IMG/VR virus record: IMGVR_UViG_3300043803_001227
Span: 1-30,771 of that record
Reading direction: 5' to 3' (one strand)
DNA from: a virus
DNA: 30,771 bases
Below the pieces are notes generated by a model, which had not been told where the DNA came from, ran no database searches, and was given only the letters and a program-made list of their open reading frames with translations. The first letter of the stretch is position 1. Each line of letters begins with the position of its first letter. Positions 21,527-27,690 of the stretch are shown here, piece after piece. Both the position numbers and the translations under genes were made by a program.

Positions 21527-21754
21527 ATGCCCGAACCACCACCCGAAACCCTGGCCTGGCTGCGCCACGCCGCAAGCTGCGGCAAGGCTGACGCTCAGCT
21601 GACGTTGCACATCCTGGAGCGCCTGGAGGCGCTGGAGGCACGCCCGATCCCCTACAACGCAGCCCACCATCCTGACCAAGTGGGGCAGGCCGATGATCAT
21701 CGGTTCCGGGGCCCCGATGGCGAGCAGTTCCAGAAGGGCGACGGTGATGCCTGA
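21527..21754 (+). CDS. Small helical protein
   Basis: A 75-residue protein starting MPEPPPETLAWLRHAASCGK. The first half is a helix with likely coiled-coil character (LTLHILERLEALEARP); the second is His/Asp-rich and probably flexible (AAHHPDQVGQADDHRFRGPD). The ATG at 21527 is preferred over a longer version from 21470 because the extra residues show no protein-like pattern. Its stop overlaps the next gene's start by 8 nt, so it heads the coupled set 21527-23019. Unknown function. Confidence 0.55.
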   Translation: MPEPPPETLAWLRHAASCGKADAQLTLHILERLEALEARPIPYNAAHHPDQVGQADDHRFRGPDGEQFQKGDGDA

Positions 21755-22205
21755 CCCCATCGAGCCACCCACCCCACCCAGCCGCGCCGCCCTGGCGGCC
21801 GTGTTGGCTCAGGCTGTCGAGCCCGATTGTCGGCTGCTGGCTGATCACATGCCGGCCGAAAACGACTGGGTGACGCAGCGGGTGGATCTGGCCAACGGCT
21901 GGATCTTGTGGGTCCACTGGGTGCCCGGGCTGACCATGGAGCGCCTGTTCGCCGCTCAGGCCCCGGATGGCGCCCGGTGGTCCTATGGGTGCGATCGCTG
22001 GCCGGATTGGAACGCCGGGCCCGAGGCGGTGGTCCTCGAGCCACTGCGCCACCTGCTCACCGACGAGCAGCGCCGGCGACTGCATCAGCGGCTGTTGACC
22101 TGCTGCTGCTGGCCGGAGCTGGACCCGCTGCCAGCGCCGCCGCCGCGATCGGCTGAGGAGGTCGAACGGCTGCTGACGTTCGACGTTGAGGAGATGGCGT
22201 CGTGA
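21747..22205 (+). CDS. Hypothetical protein
   Basis: A 152-residue protein. The ATG at 21747 (MPDPIEPPTPPSRAALAAVL) lies 8 nt inside the previous gene, and a start further upstream at 21693 is less likely. It has aromatic phrases 'NGWILWVHWVPGLTMERLFA' and 'ARWSYGCDRWPDWNAGPEAV' and a helical C-terminal half with 'LTDEQRRRLHQRLLTCCCWP'. It has no membrane segment or known motif. Because the operon also encodes a zinc ribbon and a DNA-binding protein, a regulatory or replication accessory role is possible but unproven. Confidence 0.6.
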   Translation: MPDPIEPPTPPSRAALAAVLAQAVEPDCRLLADHMPAENDWVTQRVDLANGWILWVHWVPGLTMERLFAAQAPDGARWSYGCDRWPDWNAGPEAVVLEPLRHLLTDEQRRRLHQRLLTCCCWPELDPLPAPPPRSAEEVERLLTFDVEEMAS

Positions 22206-22429
22206 TCTGCCCGAAATGCGGCGGCGAGTCGCGGGTGAGCACCAGCCGCCCGGTGATCGGGCTGGAAGGCGGCCGCGTTCGTTGGCGGGTCTGCGGCAGC
22301 TGCGGGCACCGCTGGTACACCTGGCAAGCGCCAGAGATCGCGCTGCCGATCCATGCGGTGACTTGGGCCGCGTCCGACGTGTTGGTGGACCGGCAGGAGC
22401 TGCGCCGGGCCAGGGAGGCTCAGCCATGA
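22202..22429 (+). CDS. Zinc-ribbon protein
   Basis: A 75-residue protein with a GTG start that overlaps the previous stop by 4 nt (GTGA). It opens with 'MICPKCGGESRVSTSRPVIG', and 'VCGSCGHRWYTWQ' follows. The two CxxC pairs with 'RVSTSR' and 'HRWYT' closely follow the zinc ribbon at the start of NrdR and of many phage ribbon proteins ('MKCP.C......V..SR......R.R.C..C..R..T'). It has no ATP-cone domain, so it is not NrdR itself. It probably binds DNA or a protein partner. It ends 'ELRRAREAQP' and overlaps the next gene by 4 nt. Confidence 0.65.
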   Translation: MICPKCGGESRVSTSRPVIGLEGGRVRWRVCGSCGHRWYTWQAPEIALPIHAVTWAASDVLVDRQELRRAREAQP

Positions 22430-23019
22430 GCCGCCCCTGGACTGTCGAAGACGTGGAGATGCTCTCCAGCCTGGCCGGTGACATCCCCTGGCCGCTGGTG
22501 CCGGGCCGGTTCAACAACAGCCGCCCACGCCGGACCGCCACGGCGCTGCGGCGCAAGGCGGAGGAGCTGGGCCTGCTGCGGCGCTGCACCGGGGCGTACC
22601 TGACCAGCGGCGCACTGCGGGCGCTGATGGGCGTGAGCTACGAACGCGCGCGCCGGTGGATCCTGTCCGGTCAGCTCCCGGCGCGGCGATGGGGGCAGGG
22701 CCGCGCGTTCCCCTATTGGATTCACCGGCGTGATCTGCGCGCCTTTGCCAGGGAGCGGCCCGAGCTGTTTGGCGGGCTGTCAGAGGGCCAGCTGGTGGAG
22801 CTGCTCGACTCTGAGCCCCTGGCCGCTGAGATCGCCGCAATGGAGCTCCCCCGCCCCCGCCAATGCGTCGCGGTGCAGTGCATCGAAACCGGCCGCAGGT
22901 ACGCATCGATCAAGGCGGCGGCCCGGGCAGCCTTCGTGACGCCTCAGCGCATGGCAGTAGTGCTGGCCCGGGGCTCCACTGCCAACGGCCGCCGGTATCG
23001 CCGCGCTGAGGCTGCCTAG
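22426..23019 (+). CDS. DNA-binding protein with Myb/GcrA-like and MerR-like helices
   Basis: A 197-residue protein (start at 22426, ATGA overlap). Residues 1-50 ('RPWTVEDVEMLSSLAGDIPW', 'PRRTATALRRKAEELGLL') follow the GcrA/SANT-like pattern of an acidic helix, a turn and 'R...A...KA..LGL'. Next 'GALRALMGVSYERARRWILS' and 'PYWIHRRDLRAFARERPELF' look like a MerR/excisionase winged helix. A third part ('ASIKAAARAAFVTPQRMAVV') resembles the HNH-associated repeat helix (NUMOD-like). It is a likely transcription regulator of phage genes. It is the last gene before a strong terminator, and its stop region contains a variant of the junction hairpin. Confidence 0.65.
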   Translation: MSRPWTVEDVEMLSSLAGDIPWPLVPGRFNNSRPRRTATALRRKAEELGLLRRCTGAYLTSGALRALMGVSYERARRWILSGQLPARRWGQGRAFPYWIHRRDLRAFARERPELFGGLSEGQLVELLDSEPLAAEIAAMELPRPRQCVAVQCIETGRRYASIKAAARAAFVTPQRMAVVLARGSTANGRRYRRAEAA

Positions 23020-23024
23020 CCTGC
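23007..23024 (+). repeat. Possible plus-strand member of the junction hairpin family
   Basis: In gene sense TGAGGCT-GCCT-AGCCTGC, with five paired bases around a 4-nt loop. It spans the TAG stop of the preceding gene, much as copies 2 and 6 do on the other strand. Confidence 0.4.
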
Positions 23025-23046
23025 CCTTGGTGCATGTGGTGAGTCA

Positions 23047-23076
23047 GCCCGGCCGCCTTTGCGGGCCGGGTTTTTT
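23047..23076 (+). terminator. Rho-independent terminator of the 21527-23019 operon
   Basis: A GC-rich stem formed by CCCGGCCGC and GCGGGCCGGG (one bulged G) around CTTT is followed by six T at 23071-23076. It lies 28 nt after the last plus-strand gene of the block. Confidence 0.85.
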
Positions 23077-23182
23077 GTTGGGTGCCCGGCCTTCGGTACG
23101 GTTGCAGGCCGCCCCCAACGAAAGCGACCACCGCGCCCCCCTTGCGGATGATGGGCCGACCGGGCAGGCGCATCGTGGCATG

Positions 23183-23208
23183 AAAAAGCCCCCCGGGTAA
23201 CCGGGGGC
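23183..23208 (-). terminator. Rho-independent terminator of the 23217-24135 minus-strand genes
   Basis: On the minus strand CCCCCGG-TTA-CCGGGGGG-style arms (CCCCCGGT and ACCCGGGGG, 23207-23189) are followed by GCTTTTT. It converges with the plus-strand terminator at 23047-23076, with about 100 nt between them in which I see no gene. Confidence 0.85.
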
Positions 23209-23216
23209 GGTGGGGG

Positions 23217-23420
23217 TCAGGCGATCCGGCCGTTCATCAGCCGCGTGCGATGAATGCCGCTGTCAATGCTGCAGAACTCCTCAACGGGCTTGGCGGCGTT
23301 GAACTGATCCACAAGGCGGCGGACATCAGCCATAGCGGCTTCCCATGCGTCGGTGCCGAACTCCAAGGAGTTGACGATTGCGCGAGCGGCTTTGAGTTGA
23401 GCGTTGGTAGTGTTGGTCAT
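23217..23420 (-). CDS. Small helical protein behind leader copy A
   Basis: A 67-residue protein, MTNTTNAQLKAARAIVNSLE, helical with 'AAMADVRRLVDQFNAAKPVE' and a short C-terminal part. No family is recognised. Its start lies seven nt after a promoter/leader that is also present, nearly identical, in front of the 48-residue gene at 23989-24135, so the two genes are probably expressed together. The terminator at 23183-23208 follows closely. Small size and shared control suggest early regulatory or anti-host peptides. Confidence 0.6.
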   Translation of the reverse strand: MTNTTNAQLKAARAIVNSLEFGTDAWEAAMADVRRLVDQFNAAKPVEEFCSIDSGIHRTRLMNGRIA

Positions 23421-23426
23421 TTGCTT

Positions 23427-23491
23427 TGTTGGGTGGTGGAGGGCCTCCCCTCCGATGTCCTAATAGTAGCCCATCCGTGACGGCATGGCAG
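23427..23491 (-). promoter_or_regulatory. Promoter/leader, copy A
   Basis: A 31-bp block (23427-23457) identical to 24142-24172 contains an inverted repeat GGAGGG-CCTC-CCCTCC (23438-23453). Upstream in minus sense lies a -10-like TACTAT (23468-23463) in the conserved context GGGCTA. The similarity to copy B continues to about 23517, past a conserved CCATGCCGTCACG. No good -35 is visible. It would drive the 67-residue gene. Confidence 0.6.
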
Positions 23492-23508
23492 GCCAACGGC
23501 TGGCCAGT

Positions 23509-23733
23509 TCATAATCCGTCACGCTTGCGCTTCTGCGCTCGCCGCACCCGGTCCGCTCGATCGGCCCGGCCTTCTGGGGTGAGGCGGGTCCAGCACCTGG
23601 AGCACAGCAGCCCACGGGCCCCGGTGTGCAGGATCCCGCAGGCCTGGCAGGCTGGCCGCTGCGCTGGTGGCAGCCGCCCGGCCTTGCGCTCGCGGTAGCG
23701 ACGAGCGCGCTCGGCGCCGGTGGGGTCAGGCAT
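23509..23733 (-). CDS. Small zinc-binding basic protein
   Basis: A 74-residue protein (MPDPTGAERARRYRERKAGR) with two Cys pairs, 'ACQACGILHTGARG' and 'LLCSRCWTRLTPEG', and very basic ends. It is a single zinc ribbon/knuckle likely to bind nucleic acid. The ATG at 23733 overlaps the stop of the preceding gene by 8 nt; a version starting at 23808 would cover much of that gene and is less likely. The Arg-rich start 'ERARRYRERKAGR' is common in small phage proteins. Leader copy A begins right at its 3' end. Confidence 0.6.
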   Translation of the reverse strand: MPDPTGAERARRYRERKAGRLPPAQRPACQACGILHTGARGLLCSRCWTRLTPEGRADRADRVRRAQKRKRDGL

Positions 23734-23932
23734 CTTGAACCCTGGCAACTCGCAGGCTGCCGCCACACAGCCGGGCGGCTTCATCGCGAAGGCGCATTGC
23801 TTCGTCACGGGTCAGGAAGTGATCGGCAAAGATCAGGCCGCAGAACTCAGGCAGCCTGCTGTTGTTGCTGACGCGGATGCCGAAGCCCCAGCGGTTGCCG
23901 TCGTGGGCTTCGACTCGGTAGGTGGTGGTCAT
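23726..23932 (-). CDS. Small hypothetical protein
   Basis: A 68-residue protein, MTTTYRVEAHDGNRWGFGIR. It has a beta-rich first half and a helical second half (TRDEAMRLRDEAARLCGGSL). The pattern recalls small soluble proteins that many picocyanobacterial phages and islands carry, but I recognise no family. It overlaps the next gene by 8 nt. The upstream gap contains a perfect inverted repeat (23942-23960). Confidence 0.6.
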   Translation of the reverse strand: MTTTYRVEAHDGNRWGFGIRVSNNSRLPEFCGLIFADHFLTRDEAMRLRDEAARLCGGSLRVARVQDA

Positions 23933-23941
23933 TGGAGGCGA

Positions 23942-23960
23942 TGCAATGGGATAAATTGCA
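23942..23960. promoter_or_regulatory. Operator-like inverted repeat TGCAAT-7 nt-ATTGCA
   Basis: TGCAAT (23942-23947) and ATTGCA (23955-23960) are perfect inverse complements around an AT-rich 7-nt spacer, 10 nt upstream of the ATG at 23932. AT-rich palindromes are rare in this GC-rich window, so it is a plausible repressor site or promoter element. Confidence 0.45.
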
Positions 23961-23988
23961 GGGATGGGCTCCCGGCGGGCCGTGGGGG

Positions 23989-24135
23989 TCAGGCGGCTTG
24001 CATGGCTTCCCAGACTTCGCCGGCCAGTTGCTCAAAGGAGCCCGGTCCGATAACGGCCTCAAATGCTTCTTTGATGGTGGCGCCTTCGGCGACGCGGGCG
24101 AGGATCAAGGCGGAGATGGCTTGGGTCTTGGTCAT
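23989..24135 (-). CDS. 48-residue protein behind leader copy B
   Basis: A short ORF starting MTKTQAISALILARVAEGAT and continuing 'IKEAFEAVIGPGSFEQLAGE' to 'VWEAMQAA'. It is amphipathic helical and weakly acidic. Its 5' leader is a near copy of that of the 67-residue gene at 23217, which supports real expression. The start has no clear ribosome site. The function is unknown; the 'IKEAFEAVIGPGSF' segment could be a short helix-turn-helix, but the evidence is thin. Confidence 0.5.
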   Translation of the reverse strand: MTKTQAISALILARVAEGATIKEAFEAVIGPGSFEQLAGEVWEAMQAA

Positions 24136-24141
24136 GGCTGG

Positions 24142-24206
24142 TGTTGGGTGGTGGAGGGCCTCCCCTCCGATGCACTTATCTTAGCCCATGCGTGACGGCA
24201 TGGGAG
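24142..24206 (-). promoter_or_regulatory. Promoter/leader, copy B
   Basis: The identical 31-bp block (24142-24172, with the inverted repeat at 24153-24168) is preceded in minus sense by a -10-like TAAGAT (24183-24178) in the same GGGCTA context as in copy A. Outside the core the copies differ by scattered changes, and similarity extends to about 24232. Confidence 0.6.
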
Positions 24207-24296
24207 GGGTCAGGCTGGCCAGTTCACAGATCGTCATCTGGCGGCATCGCCGCAGTAAATAGCACACCTTCTCGAACGAGTGCGCCGCCTAGGCAC

Positions 24297-24325
24297 TAGG
24301 GTCGGCCCCAGCGGCAAGGGGGTCC
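24297..24325 (+). promoter_or_regulatory. Possible promoter -10 and ribosome site of the recombinase gene
   Basis: TAGGGT (24297-24302) matches the -10 box of the other two promoter-like sites, but no clear -35 lies 17-18 nt upstream. AAGGGGG a few nt before the ATG at 24326 is a good ribosome site and fixes the start. Confidence 0.35.
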
Positions 24326-25597
24326 ATGATCGTCGGCTACGCCAGGGTGAGCACCGACAAGGCCGAGCAGGATGTTTCGATCGCCGAGCAGGTGCAGCAG
24401 CTCAAGGCGGCCGGCTGCGATCGGGTGATCGCCGAGCGGCGCAGCGCGCACAAGGAAGCAGCCCGCCCCGGCTGGGAGGAACTGCTGGCGCTGGTGGCCG
24501 GCGGCAGGGTGCGGCGCGTGGTGGCCATCAGCCTGTCGCGCCTCAGCCGCAAGGGGGAAGACGTGCCCTTCCTGCGGATGTGCGCTCGCCGCGGCGTTGA
24601 GGTCCAGCTGCTCGACGGCACCCCAGCCGACACCGCCGACCCGGCCGGGAAACTGCTCACCGGCGTGCTGTCGCTGGTGAACGAGATCGACAGCGACATC
24701 AAGGCGATCAACACCCGCAACGGCCTGGCCAGGCGCAAGGCCCAGGGGCACTACGCCTGCGGCCGGGTGCCCTTCGGCTACGCCTACGACGGCTCCCAGG
24801 TAGTACCGCACCCTGAGCGCTTCAGCGAAGCCCGGCAGCTGTGGGAGCGCCTCGAGGCCCAGGAGTTCAACCTGCCCGGCACCATCCGCCGCCATGGGCT
24901 GCAGTGGAGCGCCAGGGGGCTGGGGCGGTGGATCAACAACCCGATCCTGCGCGGCATCGTGAACCACGAACCGGCCCGGGTGGCGCCGCTGATCAGCTGG
25001 GCGGAATGGCAGCAGGCCCGGCGGCTGCTGGAGTCGCGTCGGATCGGTGGCACCAGAGCGCCGCGGGTGTTGCGGGTGTTTTCGGGCCTGGTGCGCTGCG
25101 GCTTCTGCGGCAAGGCCAGCCACTACGCCATGAACGCAGGCCAGCCGCGCCTGAAGTGCACCAACCTGCACTGCAGCCACTACGGCCGGGGCCTGGCTGA
25201 GTGGAAGGCGCGGGCCCAGGTCATTGCCGAGCTGCGGGCTGCTGCTGATCAGATGGCCTCGACCGCCGCGGCCCCGACCATCACCGAAGCCACGCCAGCC
25301 GATCAGGCCAAGCGCGCCCAGGTGGCGCAGCTCGAAGCACTTGCGGCTCAGGGTGTGCCGGGCCTGGCCTCGACGATCGAAGCGCTGCGGCTGGAGCTGC
25401 TGGCACCGCCGCCGGTGGCTTCAGCGAACTGGGCCGGCTACCGGGAGTTGCTGGCGCGGCCCGGCGTGCTGGAGGCGGCCACGGCTGAGGAGCTGCGGGC
25501 TGTGGTGCTGGAGCTCGTCGAGCAGCTGGTCTACGTCGGGGATCCCAACAGGGTCGAAGTCCGGCTGCGCAGCAGCGCGAGCGGCAATCCGGCGTAG
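24326..25597 (+). CDS. Large serine recombinase (XisF-like integrase)
   Basis: A 423-residue serine recombinase. The resolvase domain begins MIVGYARVSTDKAEQDVSIA with catalytic Ser9, and shows 'VRRVVAISLSRLSRKGEDVP' with the arginines of the active site. The recombinase domain follows ('RKAQGHYACGRVPFGYAYDG', 'RGLGRWINNPILRGIVNHEP') and then a zinc ribbon ('LVRCGFCGKASHY', 'CTNLHC'). The remainder is a helical coiled-coil-like segment with an Ala-rich linker. The shape fits cyanobacterial XisF-type recombinases, which excise DNA elements, or phage integrases. It sits between the plus and minus blocks rather than at an element's edge. A possible attP should lie near 24236-24325 or 25598-25766. 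Confidence 0.88.
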   Translation: MIVGYARVSTDKAEQDVSIAEQVQQLKAAGCDRVIAERRSAHKEAARPGWEELLALVAGGRVRRVVAISLSRLSRKGEDVPFLRMCARRGVEVQLLDGTPADTADPAGKLLTGVLSLVNEIDSDIKAINTRNGLARRKAQGHYACGRVPFGYAYDGSQVVPHPERFSEARQLWERLEAQEFNLPGTIRRHGLQWSARGLGRWINNPILRGIVNHEPARVAPLISWAEWQQARRLLESRRIGGTRAPRVLRVFSGLVRCGFCGKASHYAMNAGQPRLKCTNLHCSHYGRGLAEWKARAQVIAELRAAADQMASTAAAPTITEATPADQAKRAQVAQLEALAAQGVPGLASTIEALRLELLAPPPVASANWAGYRELLARPGVLEAATAEELRAVVLELVEQLVYVGDPNRVEVRLRSSASGNPA

Positions 25598-25728
25598 AGC
25601 GGTCTGGGCGTCCATGCTCGACACTCTGAGCCCCGCTGCGCCGATACGTCAAGGCTCAGGCTCGCGGATCTGACCTGCAGCAGTGGCGCAGCAGTCCGGC
25701 AATCCGTGTTGCCGAGCCTGATCTGAGC

Positions 25729-25749
25729 GCCTTACCGTCTCAGTAAGGC
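25729..25749. promoter_or_regulatory. Operator-like inverted repeat O1
   Basis: GCCTTAC (25729-25735), 7 nt, GTAAGGC (25743-25749): a perfect 7-bp inverted repeat 17 nt before the regulator start at 25767. A second, slightly altered copy with the same spacing lies at 26512-26532. It is a likely autoregulation site of the XRE protein. Confidence 0.65.
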
Positions 25750-25766
25750 ACCAACCCACAGCACTC

Positions 25767-26468
25767 ATGAGCACCTCCTACTCACTGATCCGAGCCCAGC
25801 AAGGCGAAGCCGCCGTCGAGTTCGGCAAGATGTTGCGCCGTTGGCGTGTCGCCAATGGTTGGACCCAATACACCGCCAAGCGCTGGGCCGAGGAGGCCGG
25901 GCATCCTTCGATCAGCCACAGCGGCATCAGCGAGCTGGAGCAGGCGAAAACCAAGGCGCCGCGCACCGCGGTGTTCCTCAGCCTGGCCGAGCTGAACCAG
26001 CGGGTCGCCGATGCCGACTTCACCGGAGTTCGGAGCCGGGACCTCAGGGACCAGCTCGAGGGGTCGATCCCGATCGCGCACGAGGATGGCACCCCCTGGG
26101 GCCCTGGAGACTTTTGGGAGTGCCACGCCGGCCTCAGAGCTGCACCGCCCTACCTGGCCGCCCCGACGACCCACCCCTGCCCGGAGTTGACCGATGAGCA
26201 GGCTGCCGAGCTGTGCGCCAGCTGGGCTGCTCAGGCCCGCCAGTTGGTGGTGGCCCGGGGCGGTCGGCCTGCCGATCTGATGCGCGTGGGAGCAGCCGCG
26301 CCGGCCCGATTCCGTGATGGCTGGTCAGCGGTGGCGCTGGGCCTGGCGACCTGGAGCCCACAGGAGCTGGCGGAGGTGTGGGACCAAAACGCCAGCGAGT
26401 GGAAACCGGCGGCCTGGCTGGCCACCTGGGCTGAGTCGCTCCCGGCCGCGCCGGGGGGGGGGGGGTGA
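25767..26468 (+). CDS. XRE-family helix-turn-helix regulator
   Basis: A 233-residue protein. Residues about 17-60 form an XRE-like helix-turn-helix ('EFGKMLRRWRVANGWTQYTA', 'SISHSGISELEQAKTKAPR'). The rest is helical with 'ELTDEQAAELCASWAAQARQ' and 'VALGLATWSPQELAEVWDQN' and has no LexA-type protease motif, so it would not respond to RecA cleavage. It probably represses its own promoter and the following operon through the O1 and O2 repeats. The gene ends in 13 G residues (encoding Gly), and loss of one would replace the last residues by another ten. No SD is visible before its ATG. Confidence 0.72.
   Translation: MSTSYSLIRAQQGEAAVEFGKMLRRWRVANGWTQYTAKRWAEEAGHPSISHSGISELEQAKTKAPRTAVFLSLAELNQRVADADFTGVRSRDLRDQLEGSIPIAHEDGTPWGPGDFWECHAGLRAAPPYLAAPTTHPCPELTDEQAAELCASWAAQARQLVVARGGRPADLMRVGAAAPARFRDGWSAVALGLATWSPQELAEVWDQNASEWKPAAWLATWAESLPAAPGGGG
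26453..26465 (+). other. Run of 13 G at the end of the regulator gene
   Basis: A G13 tract lies at the 3' end of the regulator, just before the TGA. Length changes would alter only the last residues and the stop position. Such tracts may slip in replication, but a sequencing error is equally possible. Confidence 0.9.
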
Positions 26469-26502
26469 GGTTCGAAATCCTGAGCTAAGTAGCTGTTGAT
26501 AC

Positions 26503-26532
26503 TTGCGGCTCGCCTTACTGATCTGGTAGGGT
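26503..26532 (+). promoter_or_regulatory. Promoter with overlapping operator O2 for the 26558-30337 operon
   Basis: TTGCGG (26503-26508), 18 nt, TAGGGT (26527-26532) form a promoter-like pair. The inverted repeat GCCTTAC, 7 nt, GTAGGGT (26512-26532) covers the spacer and the -10 box, with the half site GCCTTAC identical to O1. A transcript would start about 26539, so the GTG at 26531 cannot be the gene start. Confidence 0.55.
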
Positions 26533-26557
26533 GCAGAAGTGCAGCAATTCACCACCT

Positions 26558-27223
26558 ATGCACCCAATGTCCACAGAGCTGGCGCTCAAGGCTTTCGAGG
26601 CCGATGCCTCGTTCAGCACTGCGCTCGCTGAGTTCCAATCGAAGGCCGATCCAGGCCTGAGCCCCATCCAGGCGGCCCGCGCCGCCACCGCCCATGGCTT
26701 TTCTTGGCTGGCCCGCCCTAGCGGCCCTGGCCTGATTGAGGTCCGGCTCCGCCACAGCGGCGGCGCCGACGCCGCGGCCGAGGGCCCCTGCCTGTCTGAG
26801 CTGTTAGCTGGCCTGTTGGGCCTGGCTCCCGGCGACGAGACGCCCACCGCGGCGCCGCTTCCACTGCAGCAGCCGCCTCAGGCTCCCGAGCCGGTGCAAA
26901 GTATGCACGAATCGCATACAGCGCCGGAGCCGGATCCGGTGGAGGTCGCCGCCGAATCACTGGCCGCGGCCACCGGCGGCACCGTCGTCGAGGCTGACGA
27001 GCCGGACCCCACCACGCCGCTGACTGCTGAGCAGCGGGAGGCGGCGTTGGAGATGGTGAAGGCCTTGAGCCCATACGAGCGCAAAGCGTTCACGATCAGC
27101 TTCCGAGATGCGTTCCGAGTTGATCGCTCCGTGAAGGCCATTGCCCCGGTGATCCAGCAGCTGCGCCACCTGCACTTCATCGACCGCTTCACCGTCGAGG
27201 CCGCCGGGGGTGTGGCGCCATGA
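26558..27223 (+). CDS. First gene of the early operon, unknown protein
   Basis: A 221-residue protein. The ATG at 26558 (MHPMSTELALKAFEADASFS) or the one at 26567 starts it, since the frame upstream lies before the predicted transcript start. The N-terminal third is helical. A low-complexity, Pro/Glu-rich middle ('LPLQQPPQAPEPVQ', 'APEPDPVEVAAES') links to a C-terminal domain, 'LTAEQREAALEMVKALSPYE' and 'KAIAPVIQQLRHLHFIDRFT', that looks like a compact helical fold. No family is recognised. Being first behind an operator-controlled promoter it may be an early regulator or replication adaptor. Confidence 0.6.
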   Translation: MHPMSTELALKAFEADASFSTALAEFQSKADPGLSPIQAARAATAHGFSWLARPSGPGLIEVRLRHSGGADAAAEGPCLSELLAGLLGLAPGDETPTAAPLPLQQPPQAPEPVQSMHESHTAPEPDPVEVAAESLAAATGGTVVEADEPDPTTPLTAEQREAALEMVKALSPYERKAFTISFRDAFRVDRSVKAIAPVIQQLRHLHFIDRFTVEAAGGVAP

Positions 27224-27492
27224 ACGATCCCCGCAACCGTGAGCGGCTGCGTCGGGCGCTCGACCTGATTGAGCAGATCGCCGGCGAGCACCAGAGCGCC
27301 CTGAACGATCGCGCCGCGGCGACCCTGAACCAGAACCCGGGCCCCATCGGGATCGGGCGGATGCTGCACCTCAGCCGCCGCTGCGACGCCCTGGAGCGCG
27401 TCGGCCGTGAGATCCACGAACTGCTCGACAACGACCCACCCGGGCGCCGCCTGGCGCTGGTCGAGGCCGAGCCCGACACCGCCGCCGCATGA
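27220..27492 (+). CDS. Small helical hypothetical protein
   Basis: A 90-residue protein, MNDPRNRERLRRALDLIEQI, that is mostly helical with an acidic end (ALVEAEPDTAAA). The phrase 'GRMLHLSRRCDALERVGREI' looks like a second helix. It overlaps the previous stop and the next start by 4 nt (ATGA), so it is part of the coupled operon. It has no known motif, membrane segment or zinc site. The position upstream of a ribbon-helix-helix protein and an ssDNA-binding protein fits a DNA-metabolism accessory role, not shown by the sequence. Confidence 0.6.
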   Translation: MNDPRNRERLRRALDLIEQIAGEHQSALNDRAAATLNQNPGPIGIGRMLHLSRRCDALERVGREIHELLDNDPPGRRLALVEAEPDTAAA

Positions 27493-27683
27493 CCGATCCC
27501 CCAGCCAAACCACGCGACTACGGGCGCGCCAAAGAACGCCCAAGCCACCACCTGATGGTGGTTCTGCGCGCCGATGCCCTTGACGCTGTGCGCCGCGTGA
27601 TGCGGGAGCACAACCTGAGCAAGTCCGGCGCCGTTCATCACCTGGTCCGCCTCGGCGCGGGCCTGTCATCCCTCCTTCCCTGA
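27489..27683 (+). CDS. Ribbon-helix-helix-like protein
   Basis: A 64-residue protein with a basic, flexible start (PPAKPRDYGRAKERPSHHLM), then a strand 'HLMVVLRADALDAVRRVM' and a helix pair ending 'NLSKSGAVHHLVRLGAGL'. This is the strand-helix-helix layout of CopG/Arc-type DNA-binding proteins, in which the strand 'MVVLR' makes the DNA contact and 'SKSGAVHHLVRLG' is helix two. A dimer would bind an operator. It ends just 8 nt before the ssDNA-binding gene. It could regulate the operon together with the XRE protein. Confidence 0.6.
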   Translation: MTDPPAKPRDYGRAKERPSHHLMVVLRADALDAVRRVMREHNLSKSGAVHHLVRLGAGLSSLLP

Positions 27684-27690
27684 AACACCC

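Noticed and set aside
21391-21591. Alternative plus-strand frame (MASPEQHGPIEVSCW...) with several Cys residues.
   Set aside because: It overlaps a better-placed 55-residue ORF and runs into the next gene's start in another frame. Neither frame is decisive, and I kept the other at low confidence.
14128-21998. HIP1-type octamers GCGATCGC (about 14128, 18118, 18378 and 21991) as a cyanobacterial signature.
   Set aside because: Four copies in 30.8 kb is only a little above what base composition would give, so it is too weak to be used as evidence.
23077-23182. Short plus- and minus-strand frames between the converging terminators.
   Set aside because: The 106-nt gap has no start with a ribosome site, and both sides end in terminators.
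24296-25180. Minus-strand frame of 294 codons opposite the recombinase.
   Set aside because: It is a shadow of the recombinase coding sequence, with no motif and no start signal.
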